From: Candidatus Methanophagales archaeon
Lineage (GTDB): Archaea > Halobacteriota > Syntropharchaeia > Alkanophagales > Methanospirareceae
Assembly (NCBI GenBank): GCA_003336485.1
Contig: QENH01000186.1
Coordinates: 1 to 41,619, forward strand
Direction: 5' to 3'
DNA length: 41,619 nt
Part shown: positions 16,281-24,445 of the stretch, one piece after another
Numbering within the stretch: the stretch's first letter is position 1
Layout of the letters: the number at the start of each line of letters is the position of its first letter
Position numbers and translations under genes: made by a program
The notes under the pieces: generated by a model
Told to the model about the DNA's origin: nothing
The model's database searches: none
What the model saw: the letters and a program-made list of their open reading frames with translations, nothing else

Positions 16281-16324
16281 TACAAAACAGTTTCAATTTT
16301 TATTCTTTTTAGTTTAGTTTAGAT

Positions 16325-18691
16325 TTAGTTCTTCCGTCTATGCACAAGGTATGCGACTGCTAACAGACCTGCAATTGCGAATATCGACTCGAAACCTGGT
16401 GGTTCCGGTGTTGGCTCTGGTGTTGGCTCTGGTGTTGGCACAGGTGTTGGCACAGGTGTTGCTAATATCTCCTCTACTACCTCTTTTGCTACCTCTACTA
16501 CCTCTTTTATTCCCTCTTCTGCCGCCTTCAATCCTGTTCCTGTAATGAACACATCCGCTTCATCCGTATGCCCATCGCCATCATCTGCTTGTACCGTGTA
16601 CGTGCCAGATACAGCATCTGTTGTATCAAACGTAGCCGTAAACGTGCCGTTTTCTACTTTGACAGTTCCTGGTGTGAGTTCTACTGGCCCCACAACAGTG
16701 ACAATTATCGTATATCCCTCCTCTCGGTTTGAGTCCCCTGTAACAACAAGTGGCGTTCCAGCATCTACCGCTGCGATTGGATTGAGACGTACGATAGGTG
16801 TTTCAATCTTTATTTTCGTCACTATCATCAGATCATCGCTCCCTGCTGCGTCTATCGTTGCATCCTCGAGTATAGCTAATATCTGCTTTTGTGTCTTCGA
16901 TGCGAGATCGCCATACGCTGCGTCAAACTCTGCTGAACCAAAAAGTTCTGCGCTGTTAAGCTCATCATATACTCCATTACGTCCCGGACTTACCACAACT
17001 ACATCATATGTACCTGTATCCGCGTCCTCATCGACATAGAGATCCTTTAAGTAGCCATAATCTATATCTGATACAGCGGAACTGTCATGGGTAAGACCAG
17101 GAACACCAGCAACACTACCAGGATTTATTCCTCTCCCGGAACCGCCCTTTGGTGCTATTGTCACTATATCAACGAAATCAGAACCTGCTGCTGTGCCTTC
17201 TACCGAGAACTCGTCCTCTTGTGCAACATTTGTAGCTGAAAGCTGTGTGGTCAATGATCCTGTTGTCAGTAATATAGAGACAGAACCATCTTCCTCCTCA
17301 TCGGAAATCTCAGTACCAAGCGGAGGTGCTATCTCACCTGCTACCCGTATAAATGCCTCTATCACTATTGATCCCGGTGCTCCTGTACCTCTTGTCTCTG
17401 GCGTTCGCAAATCCTCCTCAAACGAGCCGTCATTCTCAATTGGAATGCCTGTATATACAATGTAATCCTCAACAGCAATGTCTATGTAGTCACCAGCATT
17501 GGACGTACCTCTGATTTCTAGGTCCTCGCCTATTACTACGGTCGATGGCATATCAAATGTGACATCCTTTTCTGATACTTTCACATCTTCCGTGTCCTCA
17601 TCGTCTGTCTCCGTGTCTGTTGCTTCAAGCGTATATGCACCGGTATCATAGAACCTTACTGAAAATTGCATTTGGCCGTCTTCTTCCATCACGAAATCGA
17701 ATCCGTAGCAACCGGAATTACCATACAACCGAGATTCTTCGATGGTGTCTGCAAAGTCATCCAAGCCATCTTCGAACTCAACATAGTTCTTTCCTGCCGT
17801 TGACTCAAGATGTATTGTGTGTCCATATACACCTGTTACTGTTACCGTTACCGACTGCAACTCGCCAACCTCGGTCTTATCAACGTCAATGTTCACTTCC
17901 CCTTTTAGCATCGTCAGTGTCTTCGTTGGAGATCTTAAATCCAATCCCCTGGCATTCTCCTCCTCGGTTTCTACTTCAAATGTGTATGCACCGAGTATCC
18001 AGTCCGTAGTATCTATTTGCGTTGCAGGATTGGTTGACCCGTACTGTATGAGTTCGTGTACGTTTATCTCATCGAACTTCTGTATACTGGTATCATATGT
18101 CCACGTTTTTATTTGGCGCCCTTTCGGATCAGTGATTATCAAGTTAACACAATCATCCGGACTCAAGTCCGTTGCCCCTGAACAATCTACTCTCAGGTCT
18201 GTTCCGACAGTTATGGTTGAAACAATGTCTGGCCCCACCTTTAACTCAATCGGGATTGATGGTCGTGATACTGATAGAGCTTGGCGTCTCCCAGCAACGG
18301 ATACATCGTATGTCCCTGTCCTAGCCATCGAAGTTGTATCGAAGTATATACCATTAATCTCATCGTCTCCTACAATCTCTGTTACAAATGCAGATGCTGA
18401 GAATGCCTCACCGTCCGTATTTGTATCTTCCCTACCTTGTATCATTACTACGTCTCCGTCTACCGTGTTGACAAAAATAATCTCTTGCCCGATTTTTAGC
18501 GGATCTGTGTCGTTATCTACGATGTCGAGAACCACAAATCCTGGATTCACCATATAACCATTTCTGTCCGTCAAATAACTGCTTGTATCAACTCTCGCAG
18601 TTCCTGTGGGCAGAATCGCCATCAAAGAAGCTAACATGATCACAGCAATTGCTATACCTATTATCGCTTTTCCTTTACTTCTTTTCTCCAT
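16325..18691 (-). CDS. PGF-CTERM surface (S-layer-like) protein
   Basis: 788 residues from the ATG at 18691. A GTG at 18706 lies inside the Shine-Dalgarno GGAGGTGA (18703-18710), so the ATG 11 bases behind it is preferred. Residues about 1-33 are a signal peptide (KAIIGIAIAVIMLASLMAIL, then TGTARVD). The long exported part is acidic, rich in Thr, Val, Asp and Glu, with several beta-sandwich-like segments (pattern 'VT..V...GY', 'TGTYDV.V'). Near the end come TP/EP-rich spacers (PTPVPTPEPTPEPTPE), then PPGFESIFAIAGLLAVAYLV and HRRKN: the full PGF-CTERM signal (motif, membrane helix, basic tail). Archaeosortase A removes this signal and links the protein to membrane lipid. An archaeosortase gene stands at the other end of this window. 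Acidity suggests a saline habitat or metal binding; structural role in the cell surface is likely. Confidence 0.88.
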   Translation of the reverse strand: MEKRSKGKAIIGIAIAVIMLASLMAILPTGTARVDTSSYLTDRNGYMVNPGFVVLDIVDNDTDPLKIGQEIIFVNTVDGDVVMIQGREDTNTDGEAFSASAFVTEIVGDDEINGIYFDTTSMARTGTYDVSVAGRRQALSVSRPSIPIELKVGPDIVSTITVGTDLRVDCSGATDLSPDDCVNLIITDPKGRQIKTWTYDTSIQKFDEINVHELIQYGSTNPATQIDTTDWILGAYTFEVETEEENARGLDLRSPTKTLTMLKGEVNIDVDKTEVGELQSVTVTVTGVYGHTIHLESTAGKNYVEFEDGLDDFADTIEESRLYGNSGCYGFDFVMEEDGQMQFSVRFYDTGAYTLEATDTETDDEDTEDVKVSEKDVTFDMPSTVVIGEDLEIRGTSNAGDYIDIAVEDYIVYTGIPIENDGSFEEDLRTPETRGTGAPGSIVIEAFIRVAGEIAPPLGTEISDEEEDGSVSILLTTGSLTTQLSATNVAQEDEFSVEGTAAGSDFVDIVTIAPKGGSGRGINPGSVAGVPGLTHDSSAVSDIDYGYLKDLYVDEDADTGTYDVVVVSPGRNGVYDELNSAELFGSAEFDAAYGDLASKTQKQILAILEDATIDAAGSDDLMIVTKIKIETPIVRLNPIAAVDAGTPLVVTGDSNREEGYTIIVTVVGPVELTPGTVKVENGTFTATFDTTDAVSGTYTVQADDGDGHTDEADVFITGTGLKAAEEGIKEVVEVAKEVVEEILATPVPTPVPTPEPTPEPTPEPPGFESIFAIAGLLAVAYLVHRRKN

Positions 18692-18709
18692 TTTTTTTCT
18701 TTTCACCTC

Positions 18710-18814
18710 CTAGTTTTTTTCAATAGAAAAGGGGGGCATATGCCGCTTCCGGCTAAGCGCCTTACCTTTCGCCTTTGCCTTCTGCATAATCCCCCTTCCA
18801 TACATTCTAATCAT
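18710..18814 (-). CDS. Possible 34-residue basic leader peptide before the surface protein
   Basis: The frame from ATG at 18814 encodes MIRMYGRGIMQKAKAKGKAL, then SRKRHMPPFSIEKN, and stops at 18710-18712, overlapping the first base of the GGAGGTGA that serves the surface-protein gene. A TATA-like AATAAAAGTATTA (about 18824-18836) would start transcription close to its ATG. The peptide is strongly basic with no hydrophobic segment. If translated it could couple initiation at the downstream gene. It may equally be a chance frame in a long leader. Confidence 0.3.
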   Translation of the reverse strand: MIRMYGRGIMQKAKAKGKALSRKRHMPPFSIEKN

Positions 18815-18863
18815 AGTATCTATTAATACTTTTATTCTTTTCGGTTTTTTCTTTTCTTTTGGT

Positions 18864-18885
18864 AAAGCTTTTCTTTCTAAGAAAA
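18864..18885. repeat. 22-base repeat AAAGCTTTTC..., copy 1
   Basis: The unit AAAGCTTTTCTTTCTAAG plus AAAA occurs here and identically at 19410-19431. It contains the dyad TTTTCTT-TCT-AAGAAAA. Copy 1 ends five bases before the start codon of the AK6-type kinase and copy 2 lies over its last codons, so the two copies frame the gene. Confidence 0.9.
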
Positions 18886-18890
18886 GGTTT

Positions 18891-19442
18891 ATGATCGCAA
18901 TAACGGGCACACCAGGCGTAGGCAAGACAAGCGTATGCAAAGCACTAGGCATGGATTTTGCCGATTTGAATAGCCTAATAGCGGCGGAAGGCTTTTATAC
19001 CGGCGTGGATAAGGGATCCCTCATCGCGGACCTCAACAAACTAGCAGATTACGTTTCGCGATCTGAGCCGCTACTGATAGATAGCCACTTAGCACATCTT
19101 CTGAAGCCCGAAATCGCAATCGTACTGCGTACAAATCCGCTCTTACTTGCCGCTAGGCTAAAGCAGAAAGGTTTCTCCGCAGAGAAAATAGCGGAGAATG
19201 TGGACGCGGAAACGCTCGATGTCATATTGATAGAAGCGGTAGAGCTCTGCGAGACCGTATACGAACTGGACACGAGTGTAAAGAGCAAGGAAGAAGTAGC
19301 CACTTTAGTGCGTGAGATTATAGATGTCGAGACGGCGGGCGAAAGCGGAAGGAAGGATGCGTTAAGAGCAAAGTATAAGCCAGGGTCGGTGGACTGGACA
19401 TTTTTGGTTAAAGCTTTTCTTTCTAAGAAAACCATTTCATAA
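18891..19442 (+). CDS. AK6/Fap7-type adenylate kinase
   Basis: 183-residue cytoplasmic NMP kinase of the archaeal AK6 (Fap7) family. P-loop GTPGVGKTS at residues 6-14, an NMP-binding region around LIAAEGF and DKGSLIADL, then LLIDSHLAHLL and IVLRTNPLLLAARLKQKGFSAEKIAENV with the lid arginines. It phosphorylates AMP and, by analogy with Fap7, may act in small-subunit ribosome maturation. The family usually ends near KPGSVDWT; here the last 13 residues or so (FLVKAFLSKKTIS) are read from the second copy of a 22-base repeat, so the C-terminus looks extended by repeat insertion. The phosphotransferase gene follows after six bases. Confidence 0.88.
   Translation: MIAITGTPGVGKTSVCKALGMDFADLNSLIAAEGFYTGVDKGSLIADLNKLADYVSRSEPLLIDSHLAHLLKPEIAIVLRTNPLLLAARLKQKGFSAEKIAENVDAETLDVILIEAVELCETVYELDTSVKSKEEVATLVREIIDVETAGESGRKDALRAKYKPGSVDWTFLVKAFLSKKTIS
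19410..19431. repeat. 22-base repeat AAAGCTTTTC..., copy 2
   Basis: Identical to 18864-18885 over 22 bases. The wider context TTGGTT...AACCA adds a second, outer dyad. It is translated as the C-terminal tail of the kinase. Related but degenerate sequences (GGAAAGAAAGCTTTAGCAAA) appear near 31734-31753 and a weaker one near 28516-28540. Confidence 0.85.
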
Positions 19443-19448
19443 CAAGAA

Positions 19449-20081
19449 ATGGCCATTGATTCTCTGTTTCGTCCATTGGTAAATAAATGTGAATTGCCGA
19501 AGAGAGCAGCGCGATTCTTCGCGGCATCTGGCATCTCGCCGAATTTTTTGACGATTCTCTCCTTCTTCTTCGCGGCACTCGCCGGCTTATCGTTCATATA
19601 CTCCGGTAAGTACGTTATCCTTTTGCTACTCGCGGGCATTTCCATCTGTCTCAATGCACTCTTAGACACTTTAGACGGTATTTTAGCACGTGAAATCGGT
19701 AATGCGAACAAAAAGGGCGATTTCCTTGATCATGTCTTCGACCGATATTCGGACGTGGTCATAATGTGCGGCATCATCTTCGGCGGTTACATAAGCTGTG
19801 AAATCGGTATGATCGCTATTATTGGCGTATTACTCTCTTCCTACATGGGCACACAGGCACAGGCAGTTGGACTGAGAAGGATGTATGGTGGTTTACTTGG
19901 CCGAGCCGATCGCCTTTTGCTACTAATAGTCGCAACATTCATCACGCTCTGCTACCCCTATCCGTTTCCCGCGTCCGGACCCTTAAGTTACTCTTTGCTC
20001 GGCTGGGTGATGATCCTATTCGCTGTCCTTTGTAATATCACTGCCTTACAAAGGTTCTATTACATGTGGCGCAGTATTTAA
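19449..20081 (+). CDS. CDP-alcohol phosphotransferase (archaetidylinositol-phosphate-synthase-like)
   Basis: 210-residue integral membrane enzyme with the CDP-alcohol phosphotransferase motif D73-X2-D76-G-X2-A80-R81-X8-G90-X3-D94-X3-D98, the four aspartates binding two metal ions. About six membrane helices are visible (for example FLTILSFFFAALAGLSFIY, VILLLLAGISICLNALL, LLLLIVATFITLCYPY, GWVMILFAVLCNITAL). It transfers a phosphoalcohol head group from or to a CDP-archaeol-type lipid at the inner membrane face. Placement next to an AK6-type kinase matches the usual neighbourhood of archaetidylinositol phosphate synthase in euryarchaea, so that substrate is likely; archaetidylserine or glycerol cannot be ruled out. 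CarS, which makes the CDP-archaeol donor, is encoded at 24.4 kb. Confidence 0.85.
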   Translation: MAIDSLFRPLVNKCELPKRAARFFAASGISPNFLTILSFFFAALAGLSFIYSGKYVILLLLAGISICLNALLDTLDGILAREIGNANKKGDFLDHVFDRYSDVVIMCGIIFGGYISCEIGMIAIIGVLLSSYMGTQAQAVGLRRMYGGLLGRADRLLLLIVATFITLCYPYPFPASGPLSYSLLGWVMILFAVLCNITALQRFYYMWRSI

Positions 20082-20105
20082 ACGGCGTAAATAATTTTCA
20101 AATTC

Positions 20106-20318
20106 TCAGGGTATAATTTCTGCCCCTTTTCCCTTTAGCATCTTTAAAAACTCTTCGTTGGTAATTGTATCTCTAAATTTTCTTATCTCTCTCACAGAAT
20201 ACCCAACTTTTGGTGTTATGATCGCCAGAAATCTCGCATACTCTACTGGGCTCAATTCTTTTTTCGTTACACCTAGTGCTTTATCCATAATCCTTAAATC
20301 ATCCGCCTTTGCCGCCAT
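20106..20318 (-). CDS. Small conserved-looking hypothetical protein
   Basis: 70 residues (MAAKADDLRIMDKALGVTKK to KGKGAEIIP). Mostly helical, with a central ELSPVEYARFLAIITPKVGYSVREI segment that looks like a genuine folded motif; no family recognised. A GGGAG Shine-Dalgarno lies seven bases before the ATG. It is the last gene after purE in a five-gene minus-strand operon, 25 bases behind it, and converges with the phosphotransferase gene. Small helical proteins of this kind are sometimes antitoxins or regulators, but nothing here decides it. Confidence 0.55.
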   Translation of the reverse strand: MAAKADDLRIMDKALGVTKKELSPVEYARFLAIITPKVGYSVREIRKFRDTITNEEFLKMLKGKGAEIIP

Positions 20319-20343
20319 CGTCTCTCCCTTCTAATAAATCTTC

Positions 20344-20742
20344 TTACCGTAGTGTTAGATTCAGCATCCGCAGCGCAAGCAAAGCCGCATTTTTGCCGTT
20401 GTCTATCCCCACCACGCCTACAGGGACACCAGAGGGCATTTGAACCATAGAAAGCAGAGCATCCATGCCCAACAACTTCCCACTTACAGGCACGCCAATA
20501 ACGGGCTTTTCCGTTTTTGACGCTATCACACCAGGTAACGCAGCCGATAGCCCTGCAATCGCTATTATCACCGATACATCTTCGCTCCCCTTTTTTATGT
20601 ATCTATCCAGCTCATCGGGATTCCTATGTGCGGAAATCACCTTTACTTCGTAAGGGACGTTATACTCTGCCAGTACCGCAACAGCCTTATCCGCTACCGT
20701 ACGATCGCTATCAGAGCCCATGATTATAGCTACTTTATTCAT
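20344..20742 (-). CDS. purE: N5-carboxyaminoimidazole ribonucleotide mutase
   Basis: 132-residue PurE. Motifs: phosphate-binding GSDSD (residues 9-13), the catalytic histidine in [36 protein letters not shown] and the C-terminal [10 protein letters not shown]. It moves the carboxyl group of N5-CAIR to give CAIR in purine synthesis; class II PurE from AIR plus CO2 cannot be excluded in an archaeon lacking PurK nearby. The enzyme is slightly short at the C-terminus compared with about 160 residues in bacteria, but within the archaeal range. It starts one base after the stop of the HTH regulator gene, so the two are surely co-transcribed. Confidence 0.93.
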   Translation of the reverse strand: MNKVAIIMGSDSDRTVADKAVAVLAEYNVPYEVKVISAHRNPDELDRYIKKGSEDVSVIIAIAGLSAALPGVIASKTEKPVIGVPVSGKLLGMDALLSMVQMPSGVPVGVVGIDNGKNAALLALRMLNLTLR

Positions 20743-20743
20743 G

Positions 20744-21703
20744 TTATTTCTTTTTACGGCCCGATTCTATCCGCTCCTCCATCACACAGGTGAACTCTTC
20801 CGGATCTCTTATCTTTTTCAACTCCTCTTTCTCTATCAAGACCGTGCTATCTATCTGCACACGCTTGATATTACCATTCACGACGAATACCGATTTCGAT
20901 TTCGTAACTTGAGACACGCTACTCATTATCCGCGCCCTCTTTACCATCTGTTCTGAGCTTTTACTTATCCCTGTGAGTATTTTCACTTTCGGCTGCGAGA
21001 ACGAGACAGCGCTAAATGGTGAATGATCAGTGGTAAAAATCTTGAACCCTATCTCCTCCATCATACTTAATATACCCTTCTCTAAGCTCGAAGCCGCTTC
21101 TTCCACACCACCTATTGACGATGGCTCTTCTATTTCGGTATTTAAGAACTCTAACGCTTCTATTAACATCTCATCTAAAATCTCCTCGAGCTTTAGTGCT
21201 ATGTCTATTGTAGTGCTCGTTCCACCCGCCTCGTACTTGCTAACACTCCTCCTAGAAACGCCTAATTCCGTGGCTATATCACCTAGAGAGTATTCCTTCT
21301 TCTCTCTCGCATCCTTCATCCGCTCCCCGTCTATCGAGACATACAAGCCACCAGTGGATGAATAGACGTAAGGATGCACGTCCTCGACGAAGTAATCGTA
21401 TAATGTGTGTGTGTTTATAGCGGGAATGCCATATCTATGATATACGACATCATCTTCCAAAAAGCGAGTCCCTTTTCGCTCGCCTACGATGATAGGCGAA
21501 GCAAGTAAGCAAAATGCTGCACGTTTTATATCGCGCGCTATTCGCTCGTTAAACCCATCTATGTTATGCAATATCTTTGCCAATACTGTTATCTCACTTC
21601 TCCGTGCCGCTAAATCAAAACTCCTCGTTTCGCATCTACTTGATACGACAAAACCAGCCTTATTTAATATGTCCATTACCTGCGGGATTAAAATCTCTTT
21701 CAT
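20744..21703 (-). CDS. Archaeal HTH-type transcriptional regulator (XRE helix-turn-helix, conserved euryarchaeal family)
   Basis: 319 residues of the conserved euryarchaeal regulator family that has a nuclease-like N-terminal domain ([20 protein letters not shown], then [11 protein letters not shown]; residues 1-110) followed by a Cro/C1-type helix-turn-helix (about 127-185: [33 protein letters not shown]) and a C-terminal domain that repeats a nuclease-like fold (about 215-290). The conserved family members are thought to be chromosomal regulators; their target is unknown. It lies between proC (four bases away) and purE (one base). Start ATG at 21703 gives MKEILIPQ, the normal family start. 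Confidence 0.85.
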   Translation of the reverse strand: MKEILIPQVMDILNKAGFVVSSRCETRSFDLAARRSEITVLAKILHNIDGFNERIARDIKRAAFCLLASPIIVGERKGTRFLEDDVVYHRYGIPAINTHTLYDYFVEDVHPYVYSSTGGLYVSIDGERMKDAREKKEYSLGDIATELGVSRRSVSKYEAGGTSTTIDIALKLEEILDEMLIEALEFLNTEIEEPSSIGGVEEAASSLEKGILSMMEEIGFKIFTTDHSPFSAVSFSQPKVKILTGISKSSEQMVKRARIMSSVSQVTKSKSVFVVNGNIKRVQIDSTVLIEKEELKKIRDPEEFTCVMEERIESGRKKK

Positions 21704-21707
21704 TTAT

Positions 21708-22559
21708 CTATCTCTGCCCAACAGATCTTTCTCTTCTCTCGGTACTTGAAATCTCGCCCGCACGCTTTGTTGCTTCTATTACTGCTTCCATCAGCGCCGC
21801 CTTCACACCATGCGTTTCCATTGCATACAAGCCCCTTATTGTCGTACCTCCAGGCGAGGCGGTTATTTGTTTCACCGTAGAAGGCTTATCACCCGCAAGA
21901 ATTAGCTTCGCTGCGCCCAGTGCAGTCCGCGCAGAAATCGCAAGCGCTAAATCTCGGGGCAATCCTGCATATACACCGCCATCGGCCATAGCATCTATTA
22001 CAGCAGCAAAGAAAGCGATACCACTACCGCTTAACCCCGTAATAGCATCCAGATCGCGCTCCTTCACTATGTGTACAGCGCCAATAGCACTTAAAATAGC
22101 TTCTACTTTTCGCTCATCCGCATCACTCGCATAAATACCGCCACATAGCGCAGTTACCGATTCGCCCACTCGTGCCCCTATATTCGGCATCACTCGGACC
22201 ACCTTCCGCTCAGCGCCCAGATATGACTCGATTACGCTTGTTGGCACACCTGCTGCAACAGAAATTAACAGCGTCTCTTCGTCCATAAACGGTGCAATTG
22301 CTTCTACTACGCTTTGCATATCGTTTGGCTTAACAGCTAAAATCAAAATCCCTGCCTTCTTCGCTACCGCTTCGTTAGTCGCGCATATTTCAATTCCCGG
22401 TTCACTTTCAAAAACGCTGAGTTTTTCCTGCTGCTCATCACTTATGAAAATCGCACTGCTGGTACTATCCGCAGCCAATAGACCCCAAAGTATGGAAGAC
22501 CCTATGTTACCTACGCCGATAATGCCTATACACTTCCCCTTTGCCACACTCACGCTCAT
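21708..22559 (-). CDS. proC: Pyrroline-5-carboxylate reductase
   Basis: 283-residue cytoplasmic ProC. N-terminal NAD(P) Rossmann motif GIIGVGNIGSSI (about 12-23), LILAVKPNDM, VMPNIGARVGESVTAL, GLSGSGIAFFAAVIDAMADGGV and the C-terminal dimerisation signature KQITASPGGTTIRGLYAME. It performs the last step of proline synthesis, reducing 1-pyrroline-5-carboxylate. The start overlaps the end of the LSm gene by four bases (ATGA), so translation is coupled. The N-terminal eight residues before the Rossmann strand are a little longer than average, but ATG at 22559 is the only good start. Confidence 0.93.
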   Translation of the reverse strand: MSVSVAKGKCIGIIGVGNIGSSILWGLLAADSTSSAIFISDEQQEKLSVFESEPGIEICATNEAVAKKAGILILAVKPNDMQSVVEAIAPFMDEETLLISVAAGVPTSVIESYLGAERKVVRVMPNIGARVGESVTALCGGIYASDADERKVEAILSAIGAVHIVKERDLDAITGLSGSGIAFFAAVIDAMADGGVYAGLPRDLALAISARTALGAAKLILAGDKPSTVKQITASPGGTTIRGLYAMETHGVKAALMEAVIEATKRAGEISSTERRERSVGQR

Positions 22560-22780
22560 TCCTTCATAGGGTTTATAAGCACAACATTATTGCCCCTCAG
22601 TACCACAGAGCCAAGCAATCGCTTTCTTTCTCCGTTCTGTATCTCGTTCGCACTACTAAGATGTAAATTCAAGTAGTCGTCTACTGATGTCAGTATACCT
22701 TCCAGTACGCACCGCTCCCCTTTCATCTCTACGTGTATCTGCCGCCCCACCATACTCTGCACTCTTCTGTTTGGAAACAT
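22556..22780 (-). CDS. Archaeal LSm (Sm-like) RNA-binding protein
   Basis: 74 residues, the full size of an archaeal Sm-like protein. Sm1 region: VGRQIHVEMKGERCVLEGIL with the GXL turn and the VDDYLNLHL segment; Sm2 region: LGSVVLRGNNVVLINP, containing the RGNNV motif used for uridine binding. Members form heptameric rings that bind U-rich RNA and 3' ends. It is the first gene of a minus-strand operon with proC, the HTH regulator, purE and a small ORF. A Shine-Dalgarno-like AAGGACGAG precedes the ATG. Confidence 0.92.
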   Translation of the reverse strand: MFPNRRVQSMVGRQIHVEMKGERCVLEGILTSVDDYLNLHLSSANEIQNGERKRLLGSVVLRGNNVVLINPMKE

Positions 22781-22883
22781 TTTCTCGTCCTTAATTTATA
22801 CTTCCCTTATGTATATTATCTCATTATTTAAAAAGGTCTAAAACTATAATTTGTCTTGTGGTATTTGTATAGCGGATTTAAAA

Positions 22884-23012
22884 AACCACGAGATTCCACA
22901 AGATTAACACAAGAAATTTAGGTTGATATAGGATAAAGTAGCCTATGATGTACTGAAATCAAGTTACTATCATTCAATTTATTCTCGTGAGAATCTGTGT
23001 AATCTTGTGGTT
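22884..23012. repeat. Long imperfect inverted repeat in the LSm-pyrC gap
   Basis: The left arm 22884-22914 begins AACCACGAGATTCCACAAGA and the right arm 22982-23012 ends AATCTTGTGGTT; the arms pair over about 31 bases with few mismatches, with 67 bases between them. A third partial unit (TTGTGCAATCACGTGGTT) follows at 23030-23047. The building block CCAC(A/G)AGATT with CACA spacing resembles the CCACNGAG elements at 7.0 and 8.2 kb. The 316-base gap between LSm and pyrC holds this repeat and the promoters, with no gene. Confidence 0.75.
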
Positions 23013-23095
23013 AGCTAAACAATTACGTCTTGTGCAATCACGTGGTTTTTGGAAAGGTTTTTTTCAATCTGTTAACATAAGATACATAACGAGAC

Positions 23096-24373
23096 ATGCT
23101 CCATGATATGATCATAGAAGGCAGAATTGTAAATCGCGATGCAATACATGATGCTCAGATTGCTATAGATGATGGATATATTACCGCGATAAGAAAGCAG
23201 GGTTTAAACGGCGAGCGCAAAATAGAAGCGCGAGAATGCTTGATCTTCCCTGGATTTATTGATCTGCATGCACATTTACGAGAGGATAGCAGCCATAAAT
23301 GGGATTATAAGGAAGATTTTAAGTCCGGCACCGCGGCTGCACTTCATGGCGGTATAACCACAGTCATTGACATGCCCAATACGCCTTTACCTGGCATAAG
23401 CACCGACCGGCTAATAAAGAAGAAGGAACTCGCACGTAAAGAAGGCTTAATTGACATACTCTTTTACGGCGGTGTTTCTGAGTCCAACATAAATACGATT
23501 GCAAAGATGCAGAAAGAAGTAGTAGCGTATAAAATATATCTCGCTGAGACAACAGGCGGATTGTATATACGCGATGATGTGCTGCCAAAAGCGATTGCGG
23601 CTGTGGAAGCAACGGCAAAACCCCTTGTAATTCATTGCGAAGACCAGCGGGTTATAGAAAAGATGCACGAGAGCTTAAAGGTAAACCTAATGGATCATAG
23701 CGAGCTGAGACCGGAAGAAGCGGAATTGTCCGCGGTTAAGAACGTTTTAGCTGCTGCTTCCAGCGACACTAAAATCAAAATTAAAATAGATATAGCTCAT
23801 GTTTCGACTTACAGGACGTTAGACCTTATAGGGAACAATTTCCACTGCGAGGTAACACCGCATCATTTATTCTTTACTAAAAAGGACGTACAAGCGAATG
23901 CATTTTTAAAGGTTAATCCACCATTGAGATCAGAAGAGAATAGGCTGCGATTGCTGGATGCATTTAAATCCGGCAAAATCGATTTCCTCGTCACTGACCA
24001 CGCACCGCATACGAAAGCGGAAAAAGCGGGTGGACTCTCTGATACACCCGCGGGTGTTCCAAATTTAGACACGTACGGGAATTTCGTGGCCTGGCTGATT
24101 GTACATTGTGGTGTTTCGCCCATGCTTATAGCAAGGGCATGTGCGTATAATCCAGCAATGTTTTTGGGATTACAGGACAGAGGCAGCATAGAGGTAGGAA
24201 AGAGGGCGAATTTGTCTATTCTGGATCTAAATAAGCGTGTGAAAATCCGCAGCGAACGCTTATATACCAAATGCAAGTGGTCGCCATTTGAGGGCTATGA
24301 ATTCCCCGGTGCGATGAGGCATGTCATATACAATGGTTCGGTAGTGATGGAAGATGATGAATCACCGATTTAA
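23096..24373 (+). CDS. pyrC: Dihydroorotase
   Basis: 425-residue cytoplasmic amidohydrolase. Metal site: GFIDLHAHLRE (H58, H60), lysine K146 in AYKIYLAET (the position of the carboxylated bridging lysine), LVIHCED, IDIAHVST and the catalytic aspartate in LVTDHAPHTKAEK. The C-terminal RAC..NPAMFLGL..RGSIEVGKRANL segment is typical of class I dihydroorotases. It closes carbamoyl aspartate to dihydroorotate in pyrimidine synthesis. The gene is alone on its strand, starting 316 bases from the divergent LSm operon and followed 72 bases later by carS. The ATG at 23096 gives MLHDMIIEGRIVN, the usual first strand. Confidence 0.93.
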   Translation: MLHDMIIEGRIVNRDAIHDAQIAIDDGYITAIRKQGLNGERKIEARECLIFPGFIDLHAHLREDSSHKWDYKEDFKSGTAAALHGGITTVIDMPNTPLPGISTDRLIKKKELARKEGLIDILFYGGVSESNINTIAKMQKEVVAYKIYLAETTGGLYIRDDVLPKAIAAVEATAKPLVIHCEDQRVIEKMHESLKVNLMDHSELRPEEAELSAVKNVLAAASSDTKIKIKIDIAHVSTYRTLDLIGNNFHCEVTPHHLFFTKKDVQANAFLKVNPPLRSEENRLRLLDAFKSGKIDFLVTDHAPHTKAEKAGGLSDTPAGVPNLDTYGNFVAWLIVHCGVSPMLIARACAYNPAMFLGLQDRGSIEVGKRANLSILDLNKRVKIRSERLYTKCKWSPFEGYEFPGAMRHVIYNGSVVMEDDESPI

Positions 24374-24445
24374 ATATTGCCAGATATGATGAATTAACAA
24401 GATTTTTATAGTTGCTACATTCAATAGGATCAAGAGGGAAACACC

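Noticed and set aside
17817-18557. 246-codon plus-strand frame inside the surface-protein gene
   Set aside because: Composition is the antisense image of a Thr/Asp/Val-rich gene; no start signal or domain.
19049-19711. 220-codon minus-strand frame across the AK6 kinase and phosphotransferase genes
   Set aside because: Antisense to two clear genes; low-complexity serine-rich reading.
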